Origin: Pseudomonadota bacterium | GTDB taxonomy: Bacteria; Pseudomonadota; Gammaproteobacteria; Burkholderiales; Burkholderiaceae_C | DNA length: 39,153 bases | Assembly: GCA_021812315.1 (NCBI GenBank) | Contig: JAKANU010000002.1 | Span: forward strand, 1-39,153 | Reading direction: 5' to 3' | Part shown: one piece after another, positions 7,276 to 16,096 of the stretch | How the letters are laid out: every line of letters begins with the position of its first letter | How positions within the stretch are numbered: position 1 is the first letter of the stretch | Position numbers and translations under genes: made by a program | The notes under the pieces: generated by a model | Database searches by the model: none | Seen by the model: only the letters and a program-made list of their open reading frames with translations | What the model was told of the DNA's origin: nothing

Positions 7276-9209
7276 AACTGGGCAGCATCACGGCGCGCAT
7301 GTTGCTGGCGGCGCTGGCTCCGGTGACCTTGATTGTCCTGTGGTTGGTCGGCGTCTTCCTGGTGACACGGATTGCCGACAACGACGAGGCGCATAGCCAG
7401 CGCAGCCGGTCGGTGGCGCGTCAACTTGCGGCGGCCAGCGAATATGGCCTGTTTTCTGCGAACCAGGCGTTCTTGCAAAGCCTGGCGCGCGCGGCCATGC
7501 GAGAGGGCGATGTGCGTTCGGTGGCGATCCTTGATGCCGAGGGTCGGATCCTCGCCAGCGCAGGCAAGGCGGGTTACCAGAGGCAGCCGCCAGCCGACAA
7601 CCAGGAAAGTGAGCAATCCGATTCGCGCACCGGCAACAAATTGTTGTCGCAGCCGATTTTCGCTACTCAGGTCAAGCTTGACGATTTGTTTGAATCGCAA
7701 AAGGCGCAAGTCCCCGCGCAACGCCTCGGGCAACTGTTGATCGAGTTTTCCCGCGACCGGGTGAAACGTCAGGAGCGCCAGATGTTGCTCGCCGGCGCGG
7801 TGGTTGCGTTGGGTAGCCTGATGCTGGGTGGTTTGCTGGCCGTGCGACTTGGCCGCGGCGTGATCCAACCGATTCTGCGGGCTTCCGAGATGATCGAGCG
7901 CGTCGGTGCTGGCGAATTGGGCGCGCGCGTGCAAGTCGGGCCCGACGACCCGCTGCACGATGTCCTGCGGGGCCTCAACGAGATGGCGCAGCGCTTGCAA
8001 TCCGGGCGCGACGAACTTGAGCAACGGGTCGATGCGGCGACCACTGCCCTGCGCCGGCAAAAGGACGAGGCTGAATCCGCAACGCAAGCGAAGTCGCGGT
8101 TCCTTGCCGCCGCGAGCCACGACTTGCGCCAACCGACGCACGCCCTTGGAATGTTTGTTGCGCGCCTGGGGCAAGTCGAGCACAGCGTAGAAGCCGGCCA
8201 ACTGATCGAAAAGATTCAGCTGGCCGTGGAGTCCTTGCAGGAACTGCTCGACGGCTTGCTGGATATTTCCAGGCTGGACGCCCAGGGGCTGGAGATTCAG
8301 CGGCAACCGGTGTCCCTGGCTGGAGTCTTTGAGCAGTTGCGCCGCGAGATGGAGGGCCTGGCCATCGAACGTGGACTGAGCCTGCGCGTACGTCCAACCA
8401 CCGCCTGGGTGTCAAGCGACCCGACGCTGCTCAATCGCATCCTGTCGAATTTGCTTGGCAACGCGTTGAGGTACACCGCCCGTGGCGGCGTCCTGCTGGC
8501 CTGTCGCGACAGGGTCGGGGCGGGTTGCGCCCGCATTGAGGTGTGGGACACCGGCATCGGCATCGCGCCGGAACATCAGCAGGCTGTGTTCGAGGAGTTC
8601 TACCAGGTCCAGGGCGCGAGCCGGAACGGCCGCAAGGGCATGGGCTTGGGGCTGAATATTGTCCAACGCGCGGCAAACCTGCTGGGCCATCGTTTGCAAC
8701 TGCGCTCACAGCCGGGCCGCGGCACCTGCTTCAGTCTTGAACTGCCGTTGCTACCCGGTGGCCCGCTGGTCGAACGCCGACGTTTCTCGCACGGTGACGG
8801 ATTTGACGACTTGAACGGGCACACCGTGCTGATCATCGAAGATGACGCACTCGAGCGGGAAGGCCTGGTGGTGTTGTTGCAGGGCTGGGGCGGCAGTGTT
8901 GTGGCGGCCGATGGGCTGGGCAGCGCCTTGAACTGCCTGGCTGAGACCGGGAGAATTGATTTGATCATCAGTGACTTCGATCTGGGCGAGGCCCACGACG
9001 GTGTCGAAGTCGTGCGCCGATTGCGCGCCGCCGCGGGCCAGGCGATCGCCGCATGCCTGATCAGCGGCAACACTGACCCGGCCACGCTACAGAGTGCACA
9101 GCAGGCGCAATTGACACTCTTGCACAAACCGGTGCGCCCGGCCAAGCTGCGCAGCCTGGTGCGCCATCTCCTGTCGCCGGATCAGCGCCCGGAGGACGCC
9201 TTGACGTAG
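7272..9209 (+). CDS. Membrane hybrid sensor histidine kinase with C-terminal receiver
   Basis: A 645-residue inner-membrane kinase. TM1 is at about residues 10-32, a periplasmic sensor domain at 33-170, and TM2 at 171-192, followed by HAMP (to about 250) and a coiled coil. The HisKA domain has phosphoacceptor H283 in AASHDLRQPTHALGMFV. The HATPase has the N box (NRILSNLLGNALRYT, near 395), G1 (DTGIGI, 426-431) and G2 (GMGLGLNIV, 456-464). The C-terminal receiver (about 516-632) has acidic D524/D525, phosphoacceptor D568 and K619. The start ATG overlaps the binding-protein stop. Convergently, the last 28 bp overlap the 3' end of the response regulator gene. This HDLRQP type of kinase often pairs with LuxR-type regulators, matching the neighbour. 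The internal receiver may act as a brake or phosphate sink; that is inference. Confidence 0.93.
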   Translation: MKLGSITARMLLAALAPVTLIVLWLVGVFLVTRIADNDEAHSQRSRSVARQLAAASEYGLFSANQAFLQSLARAAMREGDVRSVAILDAEGRILASAGKAGYQRQPPADNQESEQSDSRTGNKLLSQPIFATQVKLDDLFESQKAQVPAQRLGQLLIEFSRDRVKRQERQMLLAGAVVALGSLMLGGLLAVRLGRGVIQPILRASEMIERVGAGELGARVQVGPDDPLHDVLRGLNEMAQRLQSGRDELEQRVDAATTALRRQKDEAESATQAKSRFLAAASHDLRQPTHALGMFVARLGQVEHSVEAGQLIEKIQLAVESLQELLDGLLDISRLDAQGLEIQRQPVSLAGVFEQLRREMEGLAIERGLSLRVRPTTAWVSSDPTLLNRILSNLLGNALRYTARGGVLLACRDRVGAGCARIEVWDTGIGIAPEHQQAVFEEFYQVQGASRNGRKGMGLGLNIVQRAANLLGHRLQLRSQPGRGTCFSLELPLLPGGPLVERRRFSHGDGFDDLNGHTVLIIEDDALEREGLVVLLQGWGGSVVAADGLGSALNCLAETGRIDLIISDFDLGEAHDGVEVVRRLRAAAGQAIAACLISGNTDPATLQSAQQAQLTLLHKPVRPAKLRSLVRHLLSPDQRPEDALT

Positions 9210-9832
9210 CCGAAACGCGCGGCCTTGGTCACCGCCTGCAGCCGCGTAGCGGCGCCGAAAGCGCGCATCACGGCACTGACGTGGGTCTTGATGGTTTCCT
9301 CGGACAAATGCAATCTCTCGCCCATGTCCTTGTTTGAATGACCGTCGATCAGCAGGTACAGCACCTGCTCCTGGCGACGTGTCAGCGTGGGCAGATCCTG
9401 GCTCGACGCCGAGCCCTCGATTGCAGTGTGACCGGTGGCTTCGCGCAACTGCGCCGGCATGTAGATGTCTCCCGCAAGGACCGCCCGAACGGCCGCGAGG
9501 ATCTCGCTGCTCAGGCCGGTCTTGGTCAAGAAGCCGCAGGCCCCCTTGGCGAGAACCTGGCGCATCATGTTCGGGTTGATCGAACCCGAGAGCATGAGTA
9601 CCGGCAGTTCCGGATGCAGGCGGCCCAACAGATCCAGCGCCTGCATGCCGTTCATGTCGGGCAGGTGATAGTCCAGCAGCACCAGGTCCAGATCGGGGTT
9701 GCAGCGTGCCAGTTCAAAGGCTGCGGCACAGTGCGCCGCCTCGATCACCTCGACCGGCGCGGGTAGTCCCTGGAGAACCTGACGCAAGCCTTCGCGCACC
9801 AGCGCATGATCGTCGACAACAAGAATCTTCAA
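9182..9832 (-). CDS. LuxR/NarL-type response regulator
   Basis: A 216-residue regulator. The receiver domain has D7/D8, phosphoacceptor D54 (LVLLDYHLPDMNG), the switch Ser in VLMLSGS and a Lys in GFLTKTG. The C-terminal LuxR helix-turn-helix is LTRRQEQVLYLLIDGHSNKD and then LHLSEETIKTHVSAVMRAFG. I chose the TTG start at 9832 because AGGGAG lies 8 nt upstream and the protein then begins MKILVVDDH, as is usual. An ATG at 9889 would add 19 residues with no family counterpart. The gene converges on the hybrid kinase, sharing 28 bp, and is almost certainly its output. It is divergent from dnaE. Confidence 0.9.
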   Translation of the reverse strand: MKILVVDDHALVREGLRQVLQGLPAPVEVIEAAHCAAAFELARCNPDLDLVLLDYHLPDMNGMQALDLLGRLHPELPVLMLSGSINPNMMRQVLAKGACGFLTKTGLSSEILAAVRAVLAGDIYMPAQLREATGHTAIEGSASSQDLPTLTRRQEQVLYLLIDGHSNKDMGERLHLSEETIKTHVSAVMRAFGAATRLQAVTKAARFGYVKASSGR

Positions 9833-9922
9833 GACTTTATCTCCCTTTCGTGCCGGCAGCGGATGCCTCGCAGCCAACCTCGCGCGCATGCTGGCGACAG
9901 GTCGTGCACTCTACAATGAATC

Positions 9923-12900
9923 ATGTTCGTTCATCTGCGTTTGCACACCGAGTTTTCCATTGTCGACGGCACCAACCGCATCCATGATATCGCCAGTTGT
10001 GCCGCCTCGGACCGGCAACCGGCATTGGCGATCACGGATTTGAGCAATCTGTTTGGTGCCATCAAGTTCTACAAGGCCGCGCGCAAGGCTGGCGTCAAGC
10101 CGCTGATTGGTGCCGAGGTCTGGCTGGAGGGCCCGGGCACAAGCGAGCCGGCGCTGTCTCGGGTCGTGTTGTTGGCGCAAAACCGACGCGGTTACCTGAA
10201 CCTTTGCGAATTGCTGGCGCGGGGCTGGACCCGACACAGCGGGCGTGGTCACGCGGCGCTGAAGTTCGCCTGGCTTGGCGAATTCAATGAGGGACTGATC
10301 CTGCTTAGTGGTGCCCAGGCGGGCCCGGTGGGTCAGGCGCTCATGCGCGGAGACGAGGCTGTGGCGTCGGACCTGGCGCTGCGTCTGGCCAGGATGTTCG
10401 TGCACCGCTTTTACCTGGAATTGCAGCGCGCCGGGCGCGCCGACGACGAAGTCTGCGTTCGTGCCAGCGTGGCATTGGCAGCACGCCTGGGTTTGCCGGT
10501 GGTGGCCACACATCCTGTGCAATTTACGCGCGCTGAGGACTTTGAGGCGCACGAAGCGCGTGTCTGCATCGCCGAAGGTGAGACCCTGGGCAACCGGTTG
10601 CGCGCGCGCAAATTCACGCGTGAGCAGTATTTCAAGTCGTCGGCGCAGATGCAGGCCTTGTTTGCCGACTTGCCCAGCGCGTTGGCCAACACGCTGGAAA
10701 TCGCCAAGCGCTGCAGCCTCACGTTTGAACTCGACAAGCCGCAGTTGCCTGAGTTTCCGACGCCTGAGCTCGACGGGCGGCGCTTGTCCGAACAGGAATA
10801 CTTTCGCCGCGCCTCGCATGAAGGACTGCAGCAGCGACTGATTCATCTCTATCCGCAGACCCAACGACGCGAGTCGGAGCAAGCGCGCTACGTGCAGCGC
10901 CTCGAGTTCGAAATTGCCACCATTCTGGAGATGGGTTTTGCCGGCTACTTCCTCATCGTCGGGGATTTCATCAACTGGGCCAAGACGCACGGATGCCCGG
11001 TCGGCCCGGGGCGCGGTTCCGGCGCTGGATCGTTGGTGGCCTATTCACTCAGGATCACTGATCTGGATCCATTGCAATACAACTTGCTCTTCGAACGTTT
11101 TCTGAACCCGGAGCGCGTATCGATGCCGGACTTTGACATCGATTTTTGCCAAAGCAACCGTGACCGCGTGATCGACTACGTGAAGGACAAATATGGCAAA
11201 GATGCGGTCAGCCAGATTGTGACTTTCGGTACCCTTGCGGCACGCGCTGCGGTACGCGATGTGGGGCGGGTGCTGGGCATGAGCTACACCTTTTGTGACG
11301 GGATCAGCAAGTTGATTCCGAACAAGCCCGGAATCAGCGTCAGTTTGCAAATCCCGCCACCGAACCGGGGCAAGGATGACAAGACGGTGTACGCCATCGA
11401 GGCCGAACCAGCTCTGGCGCAGCGTGAAGGCGCTGAGGAGGATGTCAAGATATTGCTCGAGCTCGCGCGCAAGCTCGAGGGTGTGACCCGCAACGTCGGC
11501 ATGCACGCCGGCGGTGTGCTGATTGCGCCGGGCAAGTTGACCGATTTTTGCCCTCTGTACCAGCAGCCCGGAAGTGAGTCGGCGGTGAGCCAGTTCGACA
11601 AGTATGACGTGGAGGCCATCGGTCTGGTGAAGTTCGACTTCCTGGGCCTCGCCACGCTGAGCATTCTCGAACTTGCCAAGAACATGATCCGCGCCCGACA
11701 TGCCGGTCGGGAGAATTTCACGTACGACGAGCTGGCCCTGGACGATCCGGCGGTCTATCTGCTCTTCGCGCAGGGTCAAACGGAAGCGGTATTTCAGTTC
11801 GAGAGTCGCGGTATGCAGGGGATGCTGCGCGACGCGCGTCCGAGTCGTCTGGAGGATCTGATCGCGATGAATGCGCTGTATCGTCCGGGTCCGATGGACC
11901 TGATTCAGACCTACATTGCGCGCAAACTCGGACGCGAACCGGTGCAATACCCTGATCCGCGCGTCGAGGGCATCCTCGGCGAAACCTATGGCGTCATGGT
12001 GTACCAGGAACAAGTGATGCAGATGGCGCAGATCCTCGGCGGCTATTCGCTGGGCAGCGCCGACGTGCTGCGTCGCGCCATGGGCAAGAAGGATGCCGAT
12101 GAAATGGCGCGTCAGCGCCAGACATTTCGCGACGGGGCTGCGGCCAACGGCCTGAGCCAGGCCAGTGCCGACGAAGTCTTCGACCTGATGGAAAAGTTCG
12201 CCGGGTACGGCTTCAACAAGTCGCACTCGGCTGCCTACGCCTTGCTGGCTTACCAGACGGCCTGGCTCAAGGTGCACTACACAGCCGAGTTTTTCTGTGC
12301 CAACATGACCGTGGAAATGGGCGACACCGACAAGCTCAGGGTCCTGTATGAGGATGCCATCCGGATGGGCGTCAGCTTTGAGCCTCCCGATATCAACCGT
12401 GGCAGATGCGGTTTTGAACCGGTGTCAGACAAGCTCATCCGCTATGGCCTGGGCGCGATCAAAGGCTCGGGTTCGCAGGCGATTGAAGCGGTGGTGATGG
12501 CTCGCGAAGGCCGTGGCGCAGCTCCATTTGGAACTCGGGCCGGTGACTTCACCAGTCTGTTTGATTTCTGTGTGCGGGTGGACCGCAGTCGGATCAACAA
12601 GCGCACCCTTGAAGCGCTGATCAAGGCCGGTGCTTTTGATTGCGTGGATCTGAATCGCGCCAGCCTGCTCGCCTCCGTTGATCTGGCATTTGAGTTCGGC
12701 GCTGCTGCGGTCGCCAACGCCGATCAGGGCGGATTGTTTGACGATCCGGGTGGCGACGATCACGGTTCGAGTTCGCAGGAGCCGGCCCTCGTACCGACCA
12801 ACCCCTGGGGCGTCAGGGAGCGTTTGTTGCAGGAGAAGTCGGCCCTCGGGTTCTATCTTTCCGGGCATCTGTTTGACGAGGTTGCATCCGAGGTCCGCCG

Positions 12901-13486
12901 TTTTGTCAAGCGCCGCATCGGCGACTTGATCGATACGCGCGAGCCGCAATTGCTCGCCGGCGTCATCGGCGAATTGCGGGTGGTCAACGGCCAGCGCGGC
13001 AAGCTGGCCCTGTTCAAGCTCGATGACAAGACCGGCGTCATCGAGGCACGCGCCGACGAGGCCACGCTTGAGCGCTACCACCGGCTGCTGCAGGACGACC
13101 AGACGGTGATCGTCATGGGGCGACCGCAACCCGACAAATTTTCCGGCGGCATGCAACTGACTGTGACGCAGCTCTGGGATCTGGATCAGGCGCGTTGCCG
13201 CTTTGGGAAATTCCTGCGCGTGCCTTTGCGCTCCAATGCAGCGTCCATACCCGATCTGGGCGCTCTGCTCAGGGAGTTTGCGCCTCGGCGCGAGCTGACA
13301 ACACAGGGCGAGGTCGTCTGGGGTCTTGCGGTGCGCTTGATGTTGTCGTGCCAGCAGCAAGGCGAGGTGGCATGTGCAGAGTTGCAATTGGCCGATGATC
13401 TCAAGTTCTTCCCGAGTGAGGCTGCGCTGGGTGCATGGCGGGCTTTGGTGGGATCCACTGCAGTGACCGTCGAATATGAGCAATAA
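9923..13486 (+). CDS. dnaE: DNA polymerase III subunit alpha
   Basis: A 1187-residue replicative C-family polymerase, catalytic subunit of the Pol III holoenzyme. The N-terminal PHP domain begins FVHLRLHTEFSIVDG and continues with LAITDLSNLFGAIKFYKAA. The palm follows with PVGPGRGSGAGSLVAY and the catalytic acidic motif PDFDIDF (D403 and D405). Further landmarks are AARAAVRDVGRVLGM, GMHAGGVLIAP, ALYRPGPMDLI, YQEQVMQMAQILGGYSLG and FNKSHSAAYALLAYQTAWLK. An OB-fold is near residue 1010-1090 (LLAGVIGELRVVNGQRGKLA). Length matches betaproteobacterial DnaE (about 1150-1190), and the family markers point to DnaE1 rather than the error-prone DnaE2. The start ATG 9923 is 90 bp from the regulator start. 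Confidence 0.98.
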   Translation: MFVHLRLHTEFSIVDGTNRIHDIASCAASDRQPALAITDLSNLFGAIKFYKAARKAGVKPLIGAEVWLEGPGTSEPALSRVVLLAQNRRGYLNLCELLARGWTRHSGRGHAALKFAWLGEFNEGLILLSGAQAGPVGQALMRGDEAVASDLALRLARMFVHRFYLELQRAGRADDEVCVRASVALAARLGLPVVATHPVQFTRAEDFEAHEARVCIAEGETLGNRLRARKFTREQYFKSSAQMQALFADLPSALANTLEIAKRCSLTFELDKPQLPEFPTPELDGRRLSEQEYFRRASHEGLQQRLIHLYPQTQRRESEQARYVQRLEFEIATILEMGFAGYFLIVGDFINWAKTHGCPVGPGRGSGAGSLVAYSLRITDLDPLQYNLLFERFLNPERVSMPDFDIDFCQSNRDRVIDYVKDKYGKDAVSQIVTFGTLAARAAVRDVGRVLGMSYTFCDGISKLIPNKPGISVSLQIPPPNRGKDDKTVYAIEAEPALAQREGAEEDVKILLELARKLEGVTRNVGMHAGGVLIAPGKLTDFCPLYQQPGSESAVSQFDKYDVEAIGLVKFDFLGLATLSILELAKNMIRARHAGRENFTYDELALDDPAVYLLFAQGQTEAVFQFESRGMQGMLRDARPSRLEDLIAMNALYRPGPMDLIQTYIARKLGREPVQYPDPRVEGILGETYGVMVYQEQVMQMAQILGGYSLGSADVLRRAMGKKDADEMARQRQTFRDGAAANGLSQASADEVFDLMEKFAGYGFNKSHSAAYALLAYQTAWLKVHYTAEFFCANMTVEMGDTDKLRVLYEDAIRMGVSFEPPDINRGRCGFEPVSDKLIRYGLGAIKGSGSQAIEAVVMAREGRGAAPFGTRAGDFTSLFDFCVRVDRSRINKRTLEALIKAGAFDCVDLNRASLLASVDLAFEFGAAAVANADQGGLFDDPGGDDHGSSSQEPALVPTNPWGVRERLLQEKSALGFYLSGHLFDEVASEVRRFVKRRIGDLIDTREPQLLAGVIGELRVVNGQRGKLALFKLDDKTGVIEARADEATLERYHRLLQDDQTVIVMGRPQPDKFSGGMQLTVTQLWDLDQARCRFGKFLRVPLRSNAASIPDLGALLREFAPRRELTTQGEVVWGLAVRLMLSCQQQGEVACAELQLADDLKFFPSEAALGAWRALVGSTAVTVEYEQ

Positions 13487-13487
13487 T

Positions 13488-13535
13488 CGCCAGAAGGCTC
13501 ATTGTTACTGCTTGGTCCGCTACTGAGTTTGTAGC
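13488..13535 (-). repeat. Degenerate intergenic palindromic repeat, second copy
   Basis: Read on the minus strand it begins GCTACAAACTCAGTAGCGGA and contains a GCTAC/GTAGC hairpin with a 7-nt loop (13519-13535). About half its positions match the element at 166-220, including the GCTA...TAGC hairpin. It lies between the converging stop codons of dnaE and tolA, where its hairpin could help terminate both transcripts. Recognition as the same repeat family is tentative. Confidence 0.4.
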
Positions 13536-13571
13536 GCCAGGGAGCCATGGGGAGGTTCGAGGCGCGCCAGA

Positions 13572-14414
13572 CTAGTCTTTGGGGCGAAAGCCGATGATCA
13601 GTGCTGGGGGCACTCGTCCATCGATGTCGCGCGGGAGTTCGGGGGTCTTGTCGATCGCCTTCAGGACCGCCTCGTCCCATTTGGCGACGCCGCTGGACTT
13701 GGTCAGCTTGCGGCTGAGAATGGCGCCGGTTGGCGCCGTTCGCACCTCCACTTCGGCCAGCGGGTTGCCGTCGATCATGTCGGCAAAAACAATGTTCGGC
13801 TTGATCCGTGCGCTGACGCGGCTGGCGTAGCTTGCAGATGGGCCGGAGGCTTGCAGGGCATGACCCGAGGACTCCGAAGCCCCGGTGGCACCCGCCAAGC
13901 CGCTGAGTCGACGCAAATTTGCCTGACGCTGCGCCTCAATGCGCTGGAGTTCCTGCTGCGCCGCCAGGGCCTCGCGACGCTTGGCCTCCTGGGCAGCCTT
14001 GGCCTTTTCTTGCGCCAGCCGTTGCTCGTGTTGGCGCTTTTGTTCGCGTTGCAGCCGCTCCTGGCGCTGCTGCTCAATCGCTTGTTGGTGCAGCCTTTCC
14101 AGCCGAACCTTTTCCTTCTCCAGCGCGATGGCGGGATCCGGTTGCGCCGGGCTCACCGGCAGCGGCGGCGTGGGCACCGGTGCGGGGGCAGGGGGCTCGG
14201 GAGCAGTCTCGATTGGCCTGGGTGCTGCGGCCTGCGGCACAGCCGACCAAAGTTCCGCCTCCGCGCTGAGCGTGAGCGCTTCACGTCGCCAGTGCACGCC
14301 CCAGGTGAGTGCCGCGAGCAGGGCTGCATGGGCGAGGATCGCCAGGCCGAGGGCACGTACCAACCCAGGCGTCGGGGGCGGCGCAAACTCAAGGCGATCG
14401 GCGGATAGTTGCAT
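13572..14414 (-). CDS. tolA: Cell envelope integrity protein TolA (TonB C-terminal domain)
   Basis: A 280-residue protein with TolA layout. A single N-terminal membrane helix (about residues 18-40, VRALGLAILAHAALLAALTW) is followed by a Pro-rich stretch (64-95). A long Gln/Glu/Arg/Lys/Ala coiled coil (about 98-168) spans the periplasm. The C-terminal TonB/TolA-like domain (about 195-280) includes VEVRTAPTGAILSRKLTKSSG and AVLKAIDKTPELPRDIDGRVP. TolA links the TolQR motor to TolB-Pal at the outer membrane during division. It is the last gene of the array, 9 bp after tolR. It is shorter than E. coli TolA (421 residues) because the helical domain is short, as is normal in Betaproteobacteria. tolB and pal do not follow. 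Confidence 0.94.
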   Translation of the reverse strand: MQLSADRLEFAPPPTPGLVRALGLAILAHAALLAALTWGVHWRREALTLSAEAELWSAVPQAAAPRPIETAPEPPAPAPVPTPPLPVSPAQPDPAIALEKEKVRLERLHQQAIEQQRQERLQREQKRQHEQRLAQEKAKAAQEAKRREALAAQQELQRIEAQRQANLRRLSGLAGATGASESSGHALQASGPSASYASRVSARIKPNIVFADMIDGNPLAEVEVRTAPTGAILSRKLTKSSGVAKWDEAVLKAIDKTPELPRDIDGRVPPALIIGFRPKD

Positions 14415-14423
14415 GCCAAGCTA

Positions 14424-14843
14424 CTAGTTGGCGAGTTGCACCGACAGGCCCACGCGCGGGACCCCGGCGCGCTGCAGGGTGTCCATGACCCGGACCACGG
14501 TTTCGTAACGCAGGCTGCGGTCGGCGCTGATGACGACTGCGGAGTTGGCCAGTCCGGCTTGCGCCTGGCTGACGCTGCGGGCCAGATTTTGCAGATCGAG
14601 CCGGGTCGCTTTGTCGCCTACATTCATCGTCACGGATTCATCCTTGCCGATGAGCAACTGGATCACCGCGTCGGGCTGGCGCCTGGCCTTGCCAACGCTT
14701 GGCAGATCAATCACGCTGGGCGCAATCAGCGGCGCCGTGACCATGAAGATGATCAGTAGCACCAGCATCACATCAATGAAGGGCACCATATTGATTTCGT
14801 TGATGGTGCGGCGGCCGCGACCTCGACTGACCAGGGAGGGCAT
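14424..14843 (-). CDS. tolR: Tol-Pal system protein TolR (ExbD family)
   Basis: A 139-residue ExbD/TolR protein starting at ATG 14843 (MPSLVSRGRGRRTINEINMV). One membrane helix at about residues 19-42, in NMVPFIDVMLVLLIIFMVTA, carries the conserved Asp of the proton path. The periplasmic domain ends RVMDTLQRAGVPRVGLSVQ, typical of the family. TolR forms the proton-driven motor with TolQ, energising TolA. The gene starts 13 bp after the tolQ stop. A longer in-frame extension upstream of the ATG runs through the tolQ gene and is not used. Confidence 0.95.
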   Translation of the reverse strand: MPSLVSRGRGRRTINEINMVPFIDVMLVLLIIFMVTAPLIAPSVIDLPSVGKARRQPDAVIQLLIGKDESVTMNVGDKATRLDLQNLARSVSQAQAGLANSAVVISADRSLRYETVVRVMDTLQRAGVPRVGLSVQLAN

Positions 14844-14856
14844 GGTCCGACTCCTT

Positions 14857-15549
14857 TCACTGGCCGGAGGCCGATTGCGTGCCCAGGTTACGCTGCAGGA
14901 TATTGGAGAACTCTTCAATGAAGGTCTCCAGCCTGATGGCAACGCGGTCGATGTCGCGCGCGAAACGGTTGTACGCGACGACCGCCGGGATGGCAGCAAA
15001 CAGGCCGATGGCGGTGGCGACCAGAGCCTCGGCAATGCCTGGTGCGACAGTTGCCAGGGTGACCTGCTGCAGCGAGGCCAACCCGGTGAAGGCGTGCATG
15101 ATGCCCCATACCGTGCCGAACAGGCCGACGTAGGGCGAGACCGAGCCGACCGAAGCCAGAAACGAGAGGTGAGTCTCGATGACATCCATTTCGCGCTGCA
15201 GGCTCGCACGCATGGCGCGACGCGCCCCGTCAAGCAGCGTACTGGCATCGGCAATGCGCTTCTCGCGCAGCTTCTGGAACTCCCTCATGCCACTGGCAAA
15301 GATGCGTTCCATAGGCCCGCAAGTGTGCGCATTGTTGGCGGCGGCCGCGAACAGCTCGTTGAGGCTGGTACCGGACCAGAAACCGCGCTCGAATCCATCG
15401 TTGAGGGTCTTGATTCTCTTGAGGGCAAACCATTTTCGAAAGATGGCGGCCCAGCTCGACACCGAGATGAACATCAGCAGCAGCATCACCAACTGTACGA
15501 CCAGGCTGGCATTGAGTACCAGATGAAGGATGGACAGGTCTTGCGTCAT
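14857..15549 (-). CDS. tolQ: Tol-Pal system protein TolQ (ExbB/MotA family)
   Basis: A 230-residue MotA/TolQ/ExbB proton channel protein starting at ATG 15549 (MTQDLSILHLVLNASLVVQL). There are three membrane helices, at about residues 12-35, 133-157 and 170-195. The conserved core is SVGSVSPYVGLFGTVWGIMHAFTGL and APGIAEALVATAIGLFAAIPAVVAYN, with the Pro and Thr residues that line the channel. It starts 1 bp beyond the nusB stop, implying translational coupling. The usual upstream partner ybgC is absent; nusB takes its place. Confidence 0.96.
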   Translation of the reverse strand: MTQDLSILHLVLNASLVVQLVMLLLMFISVSSWAAIFRKWFALKRIKTLNDGFERGFWSGTSLNELFAAAANNAHTCGPMERIFASGMREFQKLREKRIADASTLLDGARRAMRASLQREMDVIETHLSFLASVGSVSPYVGLFGTVWGIMHAFTGLASLQQVTLATVAPGIAEALVATAIGLFAAIPAVVAYNRFARDIDRVAIRLETFIEEFSNILQRNLGTQSASGQ

Positions 15550-15550
15550 T

Positions 15551-16096
15551 TCAGGGCTTTCGAGTCGTGGCCGCGCCCGATGGTTCCGCGGCCATTTCTG
15601 TGCTGCGCAGGCGCTTGGCGAGTTCATTGAGCACGGCATTGACGTATTTGTGCCCATCGGTCCCGCCAAACTCCTTGGCCAGTTCAATGCACTCGTTGAG
15701 CACGACCCGCCACGGGACATCCGGACAGTTCGCAAACTCAAAGGCGCCGATCCACAGGACCGCGTGCTCCACCGGCGAGATTTCGGCGAGCTTTCGGTCC
15801 AACAGCGGCAACAGCAGCGTGTCCAGTGCCTCGGACTGGCTGGCACAGCCCTGTAGCAAGGCCTCAAAGTGGACCGGGTCGGACTTGGAAAAACCGGCCA
15901 AATCCCGCGTGAAGGCGTCGATATCGGCGATCGGGTTTTTTCCTACCAGTCTCTGGTACAGGGCCTGCAAGGCGAATTCTCGCGAGCGGCTGCGCTGAGA
16001 TTTGCTGGCAGCCTTGCGAGCTCCGGTGGCGGTCAGGCCGCTGCGGATTTGCCGCGGCGGACGCTTCGGGGCTGCTGCTGCGTAGGGATCGGTCAT
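15551..16096 (-). CDS. nusB: Transcription antitermination factor NusB
   Basis: A 181-residue NusB. The core begins [20 protein letters not shown] at about residue 33. Other family marks are [52 protein letters not shown] and [16 protein letters not shown]. NusB with NusE binds boxA RNA in rRNA operons and prevents premature termination. The N-terminal extension of about 30 basic residues ([20 protein letters not shown]) is longer than in E. coli NusB (139 aa) and is common in Comamonadaceae. The ATG overlaps the ribH stop (ATGA), consistent with the conserved ribH-nusB pairing. Confidence 0.96.
   Translation of the reverse strand: MTDPYAAAAPKRPPRQIRSGLTATGARKAASKSQRSRSREFALQALYQRLVGKNPIADIDAFTRDLAGFSKSDPVHFEALLQGCASQSEALDTLLLPLLDRKLAEISPVEHAVLWIGAFEFANCPDVPWRVVLNECIELAKEFGGTDGHKYVNAVLNELAKRLRSTEMAAEPSGAATTRKP

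Noticed and set aside
9833-9889. ATG 9889 as response regulator start
   Set aside because: The 19 extra residues are not part of receiver domains, while a strong ribosome-binding site precedes the TTG at 9832.
11045-12277. 410-codon open frame antisense to dnaE
   Set aside because: Shadow of the conserved polymerase core; no domain or ribosome-binding site supports it.
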